Shown: piece after piece, positions 8,417 to 17,547 of the stretch
How the letters are laid out: every line of letters begins with the position of its first letter
How positions within the stretch are numbered: the first letter of the stretch is position 1
Assembly (NCBI RefSeq): GCF_030052995.1
Contig: NZ_JASJPW010000001.1
Location: 492,501 to 556,500, forward strand
Length of the DNA: 64,000 nucleotides
Direction of reading: 5' to 3'
Origin: Gemmobacter sp. 24YEA27
GTDB lineage: Bacteria > Pseudomonadota > Alphaproteobacteria > Rhodobacterales > Rhodobacteraceae
Made by a program: the position numbers and the translations under genes
The notes under the pieces: model-generated
The model's database searches: none
The model's input: the letters and a program-made list of their open reading frames with translations, nothing else
Told to the model about the DNA's origin: nothing

Positions 8417-10044
8417 CATATGACGCCCTGATCCTTGGTGCCGGGCATAACGGGCTGGTCACCGCCTGCTACCTCGCCCGCGCCGGGATGAAGGTGCTGG
8501 TGATCGAGAAAAACGACTGGGTTGGCGGGGCCGCCGTCTCGCGCGAACTGACCCCCGGCTTCACCTATTCCAACTGCTCCTATGTCGCATCCCTCTTCCG
8601 CCCCGAGATCATGCGCGACCTTGAACTGCCGCGCCACGGGTTGCAGATCCTGCCCTATGAGGGTGGCGCGGTGTTCCAGGAGGGCGGCGGCTACCTCGGC
8701 ATGTATCGCGACCATGATGCGAACCGCCGCGAATTCGCCCGCCACTCGGCCCGCGATGCCGAGGCCTATGATGTCTATTCCCGCGACGTGCTGCGCTATT
8801 GCCGTTTCATCCGCCCGATGCTTCTGCGCACCCCGCCGGACCCGGCGCGGTTCCGCCCGCGCGACATCGGAGAGCTGCTGTTCATCGGCAAACAGGTCTC
8901 GGGCCTGTCGGAACGCCAGATTGCTGACATGGTCCGCTTCTGGACCATGTCGATCTCGGATTACCTCGACCACTATTTTGAAAGCCCTGTGATCAAGGCC
9001 TATCTCGCGGTTTCCGCAATCATCGGCACCGCGCTCGGTCCGATGTCGCCCGGCTCGGCCTATGTGCTCTTGCATCACTATATGGGCGATGTGGATGGCA
9101 ATATCGGTGCCTGGGGGTTCGCGCGCGGCGGCATGGGGTCGATCACCAAAGCGCTGTCGTCGTCCTTGCAGGCCTCGGGTGGCGAGATCCGCACCGGCGC
9201 ACCGGTCGCCCGGGTGCTGGTGAAGAACGGGCGTTCCATCGGCGTTGTGCTGGAGAACGGCGATGAGATCCGGGCAAAGCGCGTGATCTCGAACATGGAT
9301 GTCAAACGTACGATGCTGAAACATGTCGAGGAGCGCGAGCTTCCCGGCGATTATCTCGCCTCGGTCAAAAAGTTCAAAACGCGCGGCTCCTCGGGCAAGC
9401 TGAACATCGCGCTGGACGCCGCCCCGAAATTCACCGCGCTTCCCGAGGGGTCACCCGCGATCAAAGGTGATCTGCATTTCACCGATTCCATCGAAAAGAT
9501 GGAACGCGCCTATGACGACTGGAAGGCCGGGCATTTCTCGCGCGACCCGTTCCAGGATGTGATGATCCCCACCATGATCGACCCGACCATGACGCCACCG
9601 GGCAAGCATTTCATGTCGTGCTTCGTGCAATATGCGCCGCCAAAGATCGGAGGCCTGGCAGAGGGGGGCCGCGACTGGACCGATGCCGATCGCGATGCTT
9701 TCGGCGAAGCCTGTCTGAACCAGATCGAGCGTTACGCACCCGGTTTCAGAAACCTCGTCCGCCATGTCGAGATCCGCACCCCGCGCGAGCTGGAGGCCGA
9801 AGTCGGGCTGACCGAAGGCAACATCTTCCAGGGCGAGCTGACCTTTGACCAGTTGCTCTTCAACCGGCCGGTGCCGGGATATGCCAATTACCGAACCCCC
9901 GTTCGTGATCTCTGGATCTGCGGCTCCTCGACCCATCCCGGCGGTGGCGTGATGGGCGCGCCGGGGCGCAATGCGGCGTCAGAAATCCTGCGCGATGCGA
10001 AACTCTCTCCAAAGGATATGAGCGATGCCTGGCCCGTCCTTTGA
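8413..10044 (+). CDS. FAD-dependent oxidoreductase, phytoene-desaturase-like (1)
   Basis: A 543-residue flavoprotein with an N-terminal Rossmann dinucleotide motif GAGHNG at 9-14, an acidic VIEKN strand end, and the C-terminal FAD motif WICGSSTHPGGGVMGAPG. This layout is that of CrtI/phytoene-desaturase-like and related amine-oxidising FAD enzymes. The neighbours contain no carotenoid genes, so a role in oxidising an amine or intermediate of the methylated substrate is more likely. Its ATG overlaps the aminotransferase stop (ATGA), and its 3' end overlaps the next flavoprotein gene by 20 bases. The reaction is unknown. Confidence 0.85.
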   Translation: MTYDALILGAGHNGLVTACYLARAGMKVLVIEKNDWVGGAAVSRELTPGFTYSNCSYVASLFRPEIMRDLELPRHGLQILPYEGGAVFQEGGGYLGMYRDHDANRREFARHSARDAEAYDVYSRDVLRYCRFIRPMLLRTPPDPARFRPRDIGELLFIGKQVSGLSERQIADMVRFWTMSISDYLDHYFESPVIKAYLAVSAIIGTALGPMSPGSAYVLLHHYMGDVDGNIGAWGFARGGMGSITKALSSSLQASGGEIRTGAPVARVLVKNGRSIGVVLENGDEIRAKRVISNMDVKRTMLKHVEERELPGDYLASVKKFKTRGSSGKLNIALDAAPKFTALPEGSPAIKGDLHFTDSIEKMERAYDDWKAGHFSRDPFQDVMIPTMIDPTMTPPGKHFMSCFVQYAPPKIGGLAEGGRDWTDADRDAFGEACLNQIERYAPGFRNLVRHVEIRTPRELEAEVGLTEGNIFQGELTFDQLLFNRPVPGYANYRTPVRDLWICGSSTHPGGGVMGAPGRNAASEILRDAKLSPKDMSDAWPVL

Positions 10045-11554
10045 TCGTGATGTGATCGTCATCGGGGCCGGGCCTAATGGTCTGGCCTGCGCCCATCGAC
10101 TGGCATCGAAAGGCCGCAAGGTGACGCTGATCGAGGCCGAAGCCACGCCCGGTGGCGGCATCCGTGCACTTCCGGATCTGGCGCCCGGACTGACGCCTTC
10201 GCTGGCGCATCTTGTCTGGCAGATCGACCCGCGGGTCGACGCCGCGATGGATCTGTCGCGCCACGGCCTCACATGGGAGGCCACAGATATTGCGACCACA
10301 GTGATCGGGCGCGACGGCAACCTGGTGATCCGGGGGCCACTGACCGAGGGCCCTGACGCGGCGATCTGGAAGGCGCTTTACCAGCGCCTCCTCTCCTTTG
10401 CTGCCGCGCTGGAGCCTTTCCGCCGGATGGCGCCGCCGCGCCTGCAGGCCGGCGGCAATTCCTGGGTCAGGCTTGCAAAGAACCTGCTTGGTATCCGGGC
10501 GCTTGGCACGAAGGATTATCGCGAATTGCTGCGGGTGATCCTGATCAATGCCCATGACGTGGCTCAGGATGAACTGACAGATCCCCGGCTGCGCGCCGCC
10601 CTGTGTTTCGATGCCGTGCTGGGCGCCTGGGCGGGGCCGCGCTCTCCCAATACACTGATTTTGCTTCTGGATCGGCTGTCCGGAGAAATCGCGGGACGTA
10701 AGGGGGCACTCGGGTTGCCCAAAGGCGGGATGCCCGCGCTGGCGCTGGCTATGACAAATGCTGCGACTGCAGCAGGTGTTTCGCTGCGCAGCAATTCCCG
10801 CGTCAGCCGGATCAGCATCGCCGATGATCGCGTCACCGGCGTGATCCTTCACAGCGGCGAAACCCTTGGCGCGCCGGTGGTGATCTCGGCGATCGGGCCA
10901 AAGGCGACGATCCTGTCCCTCGCTGGCCCGGAGCATTTCGACACCGGCCTTGTCACCGCTTTGCGTCATCAGAAATCGCGGGGCGGCACCGCAAAACTGC
11001 ATCTCGCGCTTTCCGCCCGCCCGGATTTTCAGGGCGCCGACCTGCGCTCCCGCCTGCTGCTGGCCGCAGATGAGCATGAGGTTGAGACCGCCTTCAACCC
11101 GGTCAAATATGGCGAAGTGCCTGACCGCCCGGTGATGGAAGTCGTGATCCCCACGGCATTTTCCGGCGGCACTGGCCCGCATCTTCTGTCGGCCAATGTG
11201 CAATTCGCACCCCATGCGCCGAAGGCGGGCGAAGACGCGGCACGTGAGGCGATGCTCAAGGCCAGCCTCGCGCGGCTGGAGGAGGCGGCGCCAGGGATCA
11301 GCGCGCTGATCACCCGTGCCGGGATCCTGATGCCCTATGATATCGAACGACAGTTCGGCATGGCGGGTGGCAACTGGCATCATGGCGAGCTGGCGGTTGA
11401 ACAGATGCTCTTCAACCGCCCGATCGCGCCGCTGTCGCGCTATGCAACACCGCTGAAAGGGCTCTGGCTTACCGGCGCCGGAACCCATCCGGGCGGCATG
11501 TCGGGCGCCGCCGGCTGGAACGCGGCTGACGCGGTGCTGGAGGCGAAAGCATGA
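10025..11554 (+). CDS. FAD-dependent oxidoreductase, phytoene-desaturase-like (2)
   Basis: A 509-residue paralogue of the preceding flavoprotein: FAD motif GAGPNG at 14-19, TLIEAEATPGGGIR, and C-terminal LWLTGAGTHPGGMSGAAGWN aligned with the equivalent motif of its neighbour. The two probably arose by tandem duplication and may form a heterodimer or catalyse successive oxidations. Start at 10025 lies inside the end of gene 1 in another frame; GGATATGAGCG upstream supplies a weak ribosome site. The stop overlaps the start of the GcvT-like gene (ATGA). Substrate unknown. Confidence 0.85.
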   Translation: MPGPSFDRDVIVIGAGPNGLACAHRLASKGRKVTLIEAEATPGGGIRALPDLAPGLTPSLAHLVWQIDPRVDAAMDLSRHGLTWEATDIATTVIGRDGNLVIRGPLTEGPDAAIWKALYQRLLSFAAALEPFRRMAPPRLQAGGNSWVRLAKNLLGIRALGTKDYRELLRVILINAHDVAQDELTDPRLRAALCFDAVLGAWAGPRSPNTLILLLDRLSGEIAGRKGALGLPKGGMPALALAMTNAATAAGVSLRSNSRVSRISIADDRVTGVILHSGETLGAPVVISAIGPKATILSLAGPEHFDTGLVTALRHQKSRGGTAKLHLALSARPDFQGADLRSRLLLAADEHEVETAFNPVKYGEVPDRPVMEVVIPTAFSGGTGPHLLSANVQFAPHAPKAGEDAAREAMLKASLARLEEAAPGISALITRAGILMPYDIERQFGMAGGNWHHGELAVEQMLFNRPIAPLSRYATPLKGLWLTGAGTHPGGMSGAAGWNAADAVLEAKA

Positions 11555-12774
11555 GCGCAGCCCCCCATCTTAATGCGCCGCTGGTGCTGACCCATTTCAC
11601 CGCCCCGCTGGCGCAGACCCCGTTCCACCCGCGCACCGAAGCCGCGAATCGCCTGCAGGGCTGGGCGCCCTGGGCCGGATACATGACTGCCACCTGTTTC
11701 GGCGACAGCACCATGGAACATACCGCGATCCGCAATGCGGCGACGCTGTATGATATCTCGCCCATGGTGAAATACCGCATCACCGGGCCGGATGCGGTGG
11801 TCTATCTCAACCGCCTGACGCTGCGCGATGTGGGGCGGCTGGCGGTGGGTCAGGTGCATTACACCGCCTGGTGTGACGATCTGGGCAAGGTGATGGATGA
11901 TGGCACCGTCTTTCGCCTCGGGCCTGATGATTTCCGGCTGTGCTGTCAGGAGCGGCACCTGCCCTGGCTGCTCGACAGCGCCTGGGGTCTGGAGGTGCGG
12001 CTCCGGGACGAGACCGAAGATCTCGCCGCGCTGGCGCTGCAGGGGCCGGTTTCGGCGACGGTGCTGGCTCAGGCCGGGTTTGACATCCAGGCGCTGAAAC
12101 CCTTCCGGCTGGCGACTTTCCCGTTCCTGACCGGCGAGGTGATGATTTCGCGCACCGGATTTACCGGCGATCTGGGCTATGAGCTCTGGATCGGCCCCGA
12201 TCTCGCTTTGCCGCTCTGGGATCACCTGATGCAGGCGGGCGCGCTTTACGGGCTGATGCCGGTCGGGTCCGAGGCGGTGATGCTTGCGCGGCTTGAAGCC
12301 GGGTTCATCACGACCGGCATGGATTTCGTCCCTGTCCAGCATGCGGTGCGCGAAGACCGGGCGCGCTCGCCGTTCGAAATCGGCCTCGACTGGATGATCG
12401 CCTGGGATAAGGGGCATTTCACCGGGCGGCGCGCCCTGATGGCCGAGCGCGACGACAAATCATCGAAATGGGCGCTGGTCGGGCTCGACATCCCCGGCAA
12501 TGTCAGTGCCGAGGGCGCGATCCTCTACTTCGACAAGCGCCGCGAGGCGGGGTTCATCACCGCCGCCTGCTGGTCTCCGACATTAAAACGCAACATCGCC
12601 ATCGCCCAGGTCGAGGCGCGTCACGCCAGTTGCGACCATCTCTGGGTCGAAATCTACGCGCTGCGCGAGCTGCAATATCAAAAACTTATGCTGCCGGTCA
12701 CCAAAACCGCCCGGCCGTTTTTCGCCCCGAACGCCGCCGTGCCACCCCACCGGGGAGGTTCTGATGCCGCATGA
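11551..12774 (+). CDS. GcvT-like folate-dependent aminomethyltransferase
   Basis: A 407-residue protein of the glycine-cleavage T-protein/DmdA family. It shows the T-protein features CFGDSTMEHTAIRNAATLYD, the DISPMVKYRITGPDA strand, LQGPVSATVL, RTGFTGDLGYELW and GHFTGRRAL. Family members bind tetrahydrofolate and accept a methylene or methyl group from an N- or S-methyl donor (glycine cleavage, dimethylglycine oxidation, DMSP demethylation by DmdA). Next to Rieske demethylase-like genes it probably captures the released one-carbon unit. No H-, P- or L-protein gene is nearby, so it is not a glycine-cleavage component. It overlaps both neighbours. Confidence 0.88.
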   Translation: MSAAPHLNAPLVLTHFTAPLAQTPFHPRTEAANRLQGWAPWAGYMTATCFGDSTMEHTAIRNAATLYDISPMVKYRITGPDAVVYLNRLTLRDVGRLAVGQVHYTAWCDDLGKVMDDGTVFRLGPDDFRLCCQERHLPWLLDSAWGLEVRLRDETEDLAALALQGPVSATVLAQAGFDIQALKPFRLATFPFLTGEVMISRTGFTGDLGYELWIGPDLALPLWDHLMQAGALYGLMPVGSEAVMLARLEAGFITTGMDFVPVQHAVREDRARSPFEIGLDWMIAWDKGHFTGRRALMAERDDKSSKWALVGLDIPGNVSAEGAILYFDKRREAGFITAACWSPTLKRNIAIAQVEARHASCDHLWVEIYALRELQYQKLMLPVTKTARPFFAPNAAVPPHRGGSDAA

Positions 12775-13932
12775 CATCGCCCAAAGCCCCCATCCTGACA
12801 GCCCCCGCCTCAGCCACTGCCCCGAAACGCTTCCCCGTGCGGCCTGGATCGCCCCGAGTGGTTCGCCCGGGAAATGGAGACGATTTTCGCGCACGAATGG
12901 GTGATGATCGGGCGACTGGCCGATCTGCCCGCCGGCACCATGCGCGGAACCAGGGTGGGAGAGGCCCCGGTTCTGCTGGCGCGGGCGCCTGACGGCAGCG
13001 TCTCGGCCTTTCACAACAGCTGTCGCCATCGCGGGTCTGAACTGTGTCGCGAGGGGGAAGAGCGGTCCTTCAGCAAGCTGATCACCTGCCCCTATCACGC
13101 CTGGGCCTATGCCGCCAAAGACGGGCGACTTGTCTCGACCGCCCATGCCGTGCCAACCTCGGATTTCCGCAAGGAAGACCACGCGCTGAAGCCGGTCGCC
13201 GTGCAGATCTGGAACGGCTTCATCTTCCTGAACCTCGCCTCCGATCCCGGCCCGCTGACTGCCGATATGCCGCTGGAAACCTATGACAACTGGCCAATGG
13301 CGGGGATTGTCACCGGGCATCGCTGGGTCTCGGACCTCGACTGCAACTGGAAGGCATTCTGGGAGAATTACTCGGAATGCCTCCACTGCCCCGGCATCCA
13401 TCCCGAACTCTGCGACATGGTGCCGGTCTATCGCCAGGGCATCATGGGCGCCAACGAAGCGCGGGACTGGGCACCCGATCAGCCCACCGGCCCGAACCTC
13501 AAAGCAGGGGCCGAAAGCTGGACACCTTCGGGCGCGCCTTGCGGGCCGGTCTTTCCCGGGCTGACACCTGAGGAACGCGCGCGCGGCTATACCTTCGTCA
13601 CCCTCTGGCCCTCGACCTATATCGTCGCGCATGTCGATTATGTCCGCGCCGTGCGGCTGGAGCCGGTCTCGCCCACCCGCACGAGGCTGGTGGCGGAGTG
13701 GTATTTCCTGCCCGAAACACTGGCACAGCCCGGCTTTGACGCCGCCACCATCGCGGCTTTCGCGAAACTGGTGATGGAGCAGGACGGCGCCGCGTCCGAG
13801 ATGAACCAGCGCGGCATTGCCTCGCCATCGTTCACGCGCGGCACGCTGATGCCCGAAGAATATGAGATCCACCGTTTCCACCAATGGGTGCTGGCGGCCA
13901 TGGCGACCGGCGGCAAGAGGGGGGCTGCATGA
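12764..13932 (+). CDS. Rieske non-haem iron oxygenase, quaternary-amine type (frameshift as read)
   Basis: Restored length 389 residues. Rieske ligands are C87-x-H89 (CRHRG) and C109-xx-H112 (CPYH). The mononuclear iron motif is ECLHCPGIHPEL: Glu about 205, His 208, His 213. Glu rather than Asp at the position three before the first His is described for carnitine oxygenase CntA and is compatible with GbcA/Stc2-type betaine demethylases, which also have E-C-x-H-C-x3-H-P-E-L. The start is ATG 12764, seven bases after GGGGAGG, giving MPHDIAQSPHPDSP; the C run 12852-12855 lacks one C, without which PEWFAREMETIF is out of frame. An ATG at 12771 opens a wrong frame. It overlaps the GcvT-like gene and the next Rieske gene. 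No reductase partner is adjacent. Confidence 0.88.
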
Positions 13933-15158
13933 CCATATTTCCCGATACTCCGCTGCGCTCTGACCCGATCCCGACAGGCTGGGACCGGCGCGGATTGCCC
14001 GCCTGGACCTATCATTCCCAGGCCCTGTTCGATCTGGAACGTGAAGAGATTTTTCTGACCCACTGGCAGGTCGCGGGCCATATCTCCGACATCCCGGCAC
14101 CGGGCGACTGGCTCTCCTTTGACCTTCTGGGCGAGCGTGCAGTGATCATCCGGGGCCAGGATGGCGAGATCCGCGCCTTCATGAACCTCTGCCGCCATCG
14201 CGGCGCGCGGGTGGTGGATGGCGCGCAGGGCAAGTGCAGGGGCGCGCTGGTCTGCCCCTTCCATGGCTGGGTCTATAACCTTGACGGCACGCTTCGCGGC
14301 GTCTCGCGCCCCGAAACCTTCGGCGATGGCCTGGACAAATCTGCCTTCGGGCTGAAACCGCTGGAGCTTGAGATTTTCGCAGGCTTCCTCTTCCTGCGCT
14401 TTCGCCCCGGGCCTCAGCCGGCGGTGCGCGACCTCCTTGCGCCCTATGCGCCCGATTTCACCGCCTGGAGCGGCGAGAGGCTGATGCCGCTCGATATCTC
14501 CGGCTGGTGGGCGGAGCTTGCAGTGAACTGGAAATCGGTGCGCGATGTGGACAATGAGGGCTATCACGTCGCCCTCGCCCATCCGTCTTTGCAGGATCTG
14601 TACGGCCGCGATTATCGCGACCTGTACCTGCCAGGCGGCCTGCATGTCAGCTACGGCTTTTACGGCGACCGCCCGGGCCGGAGCTGGTCGGTTAGGAACT
14701 ATGTCAGGCATTCGCCGCAGCGCGCAGATCTGCCGCCACATCTGCAACGGAACTGGGCCTATTACGGCCTTTTTCCCAATACGGTGATCGCCTTCACGCC
14801 GGAAAGCGCACAATTCTACCATGACCTGCCGCTGTCACCGGGCAAAACGCTCCTGACCGGCCGCCAGTATCGCCTGGCCGATGAAGACCGCCAGACCCGC
14901 GTCGCCCGCTATCTCGCGCAGCGGATCGACCGCGACACCTCGGCCGAAGATCAGCAGCTGTCGATCTGGTCGAACGAATCAATGCGGTCTGAAAATTTCG
15001 AAGGCTTCCACCTCTCGGACCTCGAATACGGGTTGCGCCGCCATCATGATCAGCTGCGCCGCCTGCTTCCGGTGATGTCCCGCAGCGCCGCACCCGCAGA
15101 GGGTGAAATGCGCGCCCTGAACAAGGATTTGCTTTGTGCAAAGGCAGGGCGGGCTTAG
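13929..15158 (+). CDS. Second Rieske non-haem iron oxygenase alpha subunit
   Basis: A 409-residue ring-hydroxylase-type protein. The Rieske centre is C88-x-H90 and C109-xx-H112 (CRHRG, CPFHG); the catalytic iron motif is DNEGYHVALAHPSL with Glu 210, His 213 and His 218. It is clearly a paralogue, not a copy, of the preceding oxygenase: identity is low outside these motifs. The ATG at 13929 overlaps the previous stop (ATGA). Two Rieske alpha subunits in one operon suggest two successive oxidations, for example two demethylations or demethylation plus hydroxylation. Both need electrons from an NAD(P)H reductase encoded elsewhere. Confidence 0.88.
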   Translation: MTIFPDTPLRSDPIPTGWDRRGLPAWTYHSQALFDLEREEIFLTHWQVAGHISDIPAPGDWLSFDLLGERAVIIRGQDGEIRAFMNLCRHRGARVVDGAQGKCRGALVCPFHGWVYNLDGTLRGVSRPETFGDGLDKSAFGLKPLELEIFAGFLFLRFRPGPQPAVRDLLAPYAPDFTAWSGERLMPLDISGWWAELAVNWKSVRDVDNEGYHVALAHPSLQDLYGRDYRDLYLPGGLHVSYGFYGDRPGRSWSVRNYVRHSPQRADLPPHLQRNWAYYGLFPNTVIAFTPESAQFYHDLPLSPGKTLLTGRQYRLADEDRQTRVARYLAQRIDRDTSAEDQQLSIWSNESMRSENFEGFHLSDLEYGLRRHHDQLRRLLPVMSRSAAPAEGEMRALNKDLLCAKAGRA

Positions 15159-15200
15159 GCTTTCTTAAAAATCAGACAATAAAACGCCAGGGAGACTAAG

Positions 15201-16319
15201 ATGAAGCTGACCCGTCGCCACGCACTTACCGCCCTTTCCGGTTCCGTTCTTGCCGGACCGCTGTCTGCGCCCTTCATCCGCCCGGCCCGCGCGAGCGCAG
15301 GCTCGGTCAATGTCTATAACTGGTCGGATTACATCGGTGAGACCACAATTGCCGATTTCGAGGCCGAAACCGGAATCTCGGTCACCTATGACCTTTATGC
15401 CAGCGCCGAAGAGGTGGATGCCAAAATGCTGGTCAGCGGCACCGGATATGACCTCGTTTTGCAATCGGGCATGTCCTATCCGCGTATGGTGGCGGCTGGT
15501 GTCTATCAGAAACTCGACCGCTCCAAATTGCCGGGATGGAGCAATCTAGACCCCGACATCCTGAAAATCATCGAAGATTACGATCCCGGGCAGGTCCATG
15601 GCGTCCCCTATATGTGGGGATCGGTCGGTATGGCCTACAATATGCAGATGGTACGCGCGCGGCTGCCGGATGCTGATCTGAACAGCCTTGATGTTCTGTT
15701 CAAGCCCGGGAATGCGTCGAAACTGGCCGATTGCGGCATCTCGGTTCTCGATAGCCCAAGCGATGCCGGCTATATGATGCTGAAATATCTGGGCCTCGAC
15801 CCCAATACTGCCGGCCCCGCCGAATATGCGAAAATGACCGAGGCTTTTGCGCCGATCCGGAAATATATTACCACATTTGACAATGCGAATTACCTCAACG
15901 CGATCCCAAATGGCGAACTCTGTGTGATCAATTCCTGGTCCGGTGATTACGCTGTCGCCAAGGCTCGCGCCGCCGAAGCCGGGATCGAAATGGAGCTGGC
16001 CTATTTCGTTCCCGAAACCGGCGCGCCGGCCTGGTTCGATCTCTGGGGCATTCCGGCCGATGCGCCGAATGTGGAAAATGCCTACATATTGCTCGATTAT
16101 CTGTTGCGGCCCGAAGTGGCGGCGGCCTGCACCAATTTCACCGGCTATGCCAATGCCAATAAGGCGGCGACGCCGCTGGTCGATCCCGCAATCGCCGGCG
16201 ACCCGGCGATCTATCCCGATGCCGAGACCCTCTCGCGCCTCTTCACCACGCGCCCGATGACCGAAGACCAGGAGCGCGACCTGAACCGAGCCTGGCAGAC
16301 GATCAAGAGTGGCAGTTGA
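15201..16319 (+). CDS. PotD-like extracytoplasmic solute-binding protein
   Basis: A 372-residue periplasmic binding protein for an ABC importer of the polyamine/spermidine-putrescine family. A twin-arginine-like signal (TRRHALTALSGSVLAGP) ends near residue 33; the mature part opens with GSVNVYNWSDYIGE, the typical PotD/PotF beginning, and includes LVLQSGMSYPRM and GVPYMWGSVGMAYN. Ribosome site CAGGGAGA precedes ATG 15201. It heads the transporter genes and follows the second Rieske gene by 42 bases, so is likely in the same transcript. PotD relatives bind polyamines, opines or other cationic and zwitterionic solutes; the ligand here is unassigned. Confidence 0.88.
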   Translation: MKLTRRHALTALSGSVLAGPLSAPFIRPARASAGSVNVYNWSDYIGETTIADFEAETGISVTYDLYASAEEVDAKMLVSGTGYDLVLQSGMSYPRMVAAGVYQKLDRSKLPGWSNLDPDILKIIEDYDPGQVHGVPYMWGSVGMAYNMQMVRARLPDADLNSLDVLFKPGNASKLADCGISVLDSPSDAGYMMLKYLGLDPNTAGPAEYAKMTEAFAPIRKYITTFDNANYLNAIPNGELCVINSWSGDYAVAKARAAEAGIEMELAYFVPETGAPAWFDLWGIPADAPNVENAYILLDYLLRPEVAAACTNFTGYANANKAATPLVDPAIAGDPAIYPDAETLSRLFTTRPMTEDQERDLNRAWQTIKSGS

Positions 16320-16332
16320 GGCGAGGCCCGTC

Positions 16333-17448
16333 ATGTCAGAGCCCGTCATGTCGGAAAATGCCCCTTTCATCCGTATCGAGGGCGTCACCAAACGCTTTGG
16401 CCAGTTCGAGGCGGTACGTGACGTAAATCTGACCATTGGCAAGGGCGAGATCTTCGCCCTGCTCGGCGGCTCCGGCTGCGGCAAGACCACGCTTCTTCGG
16501 ATGCTGGCGGGCTTCGAGACCCCGACAGCGGGGCGGATCTTCATCGACGGCCAGGATATGGCCGATACGCCGCCCTGGGATCGCCCGGTCCATATGATGT
16601 TCCAGAGCTACGCAATCTTTCCGCATATGAGCGTCGAAAAGAACATCGCCTATGGGCTGAAGCACGAAAAGATGACCGCCGCGCGGCGTGCCGCCCGGGT
16701 CGAAGAGATGCTGGCCCTGGTGCAGCTGACGCCTTTTGCCAAAAGGAAACCGCATCAGATTTCCGGCGGACAACGCCAGCGCGTGGCACTGGCGCGCGCG
16801 CTGGCGCGGCAGCCCAAGGTGCTTTTGCTGGACGAGCCACTCGCAGCGCTCGACAAGAAACTGCGCGAACATACCCAGTTCGAACTGATGTCGATCCAGC
16901 AGAATACCGGCGTCACCTTTGTCGTGGTGACCCATGATCAGGAAGAGGCGATGACCCTCGCCGACCGTATCGCGGTGATGGATAAGGGCGAGGTCAAACA
17001 GGTCGGTCCGGCGAACCAGATTTACGAATACCCCAATTCCCGCTTTGTTGCCGGCTTTATCGGCGCGATCTCGACCTATCCGGCCCGCGTCATCCGCCTG
17101 ACCGGCGATCTCACCGAGATCGACATCCCCGCCATGGGCGGCACCTTTGCGGCCCGATCCCTCCCCGGCCTGACCGAGGGCCAGACCGTCACCGTAGCCC
17201 TGCGCCCCGAGAAAGTCTCCATCTCGAAAACCTGCCCCGATGCCGTCAATGTGGTCGAAGGTCAGGTGAAAGACCTCGCCTATTTCGGCAAGGACAGCCT
17301 CTACCGGGTGATCCTGCCGGGGGGCGATCTGATCTCGGTCCATACGGTCAATGCGCGGCGCGCCTCGGAATCCGGCCGCCCCGCCGACTGGGATGACCGC
17401 GTCTGGCTGTCCTTCGAGCCTGCCTCAGCCATCCTCCTGACGGATTGA
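16333..17448 (+). CDS. PotA-like ABC transporter ATPase
   Basis: A 371-residue cytoplasmic ATPase driving the importer. Walker A GGSGCGKT at 45-52, signature ISGGQRQR, Walker B LLLDEPLAALD and switch VVVTHDQEEAM are intact; the last 120 residues form a TOBE-type regulatory domain. An upstream ATG at 16309 overlaps the binding-protein gene, but 16333 is preferred because a GAGGCGAGG ribosome site sits just before it and similarity begins there. Followed by a 99-base gap with an intergenic repeat before the permease genes. Confidence 0.9.
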   Translation: MSEPVMSENAPFIRIEGVTKRFGQFEAVRDVNLTIGKGEIFALLGGSGCGKTTLLRMLAGFETPTAGRIFIDGQDMADTPPWDRPVHMMFQSYAIFPHMSVEKNIAYGLKHEKMTAARRAARVEEMLALVQLTPFAKRKPHQISGGQRQRVALARALARQPKVLLLDEPLAALDKKLREHTQFELMSIQQNTGVTFVVVTHDQEEAMTLADRIAVMDKGEVKQVGPANQIYEYPNSRFVAGFIGAISTYPARVIRLTGDLTEIDIPAMGGTFAARSLPGLTEGQTVTVALRPEKVSISKTCPDAVNVVEGQVKDLAYFGKDSLYRVILPGGDLISVHTVNARRASESGRPADWDDRVWLSFEPASAILLTD

Positions 17449-17469
17449 CGCTATGCGAAAAGCCGCCCC

Positions 17470-17520
17470 CTTCCTCCTGACACAAATACTCCCGGGGGTG
17501 CGGGGGCAGGCAGCCCCCGC
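17470..17520 (+). repeat. Intergenic repeat copy A with GC-rich hairpin
   Basis: TTCCTCCTGACACAAATACT is followed by a GC-rich inverted repeat GCGGGGGC / GCCCCCGC. The same design occurs at 62650 and, shortened, at 40950. Here it lies inside the transporter operon between the ATPase and first permease genes, where the hairpin could attenuate or stabilise the downstream message. Confidence 0.6.
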
Positions 17521-17547
17521 CGCGAGCCCCAGAACACGAGGCCTGCC

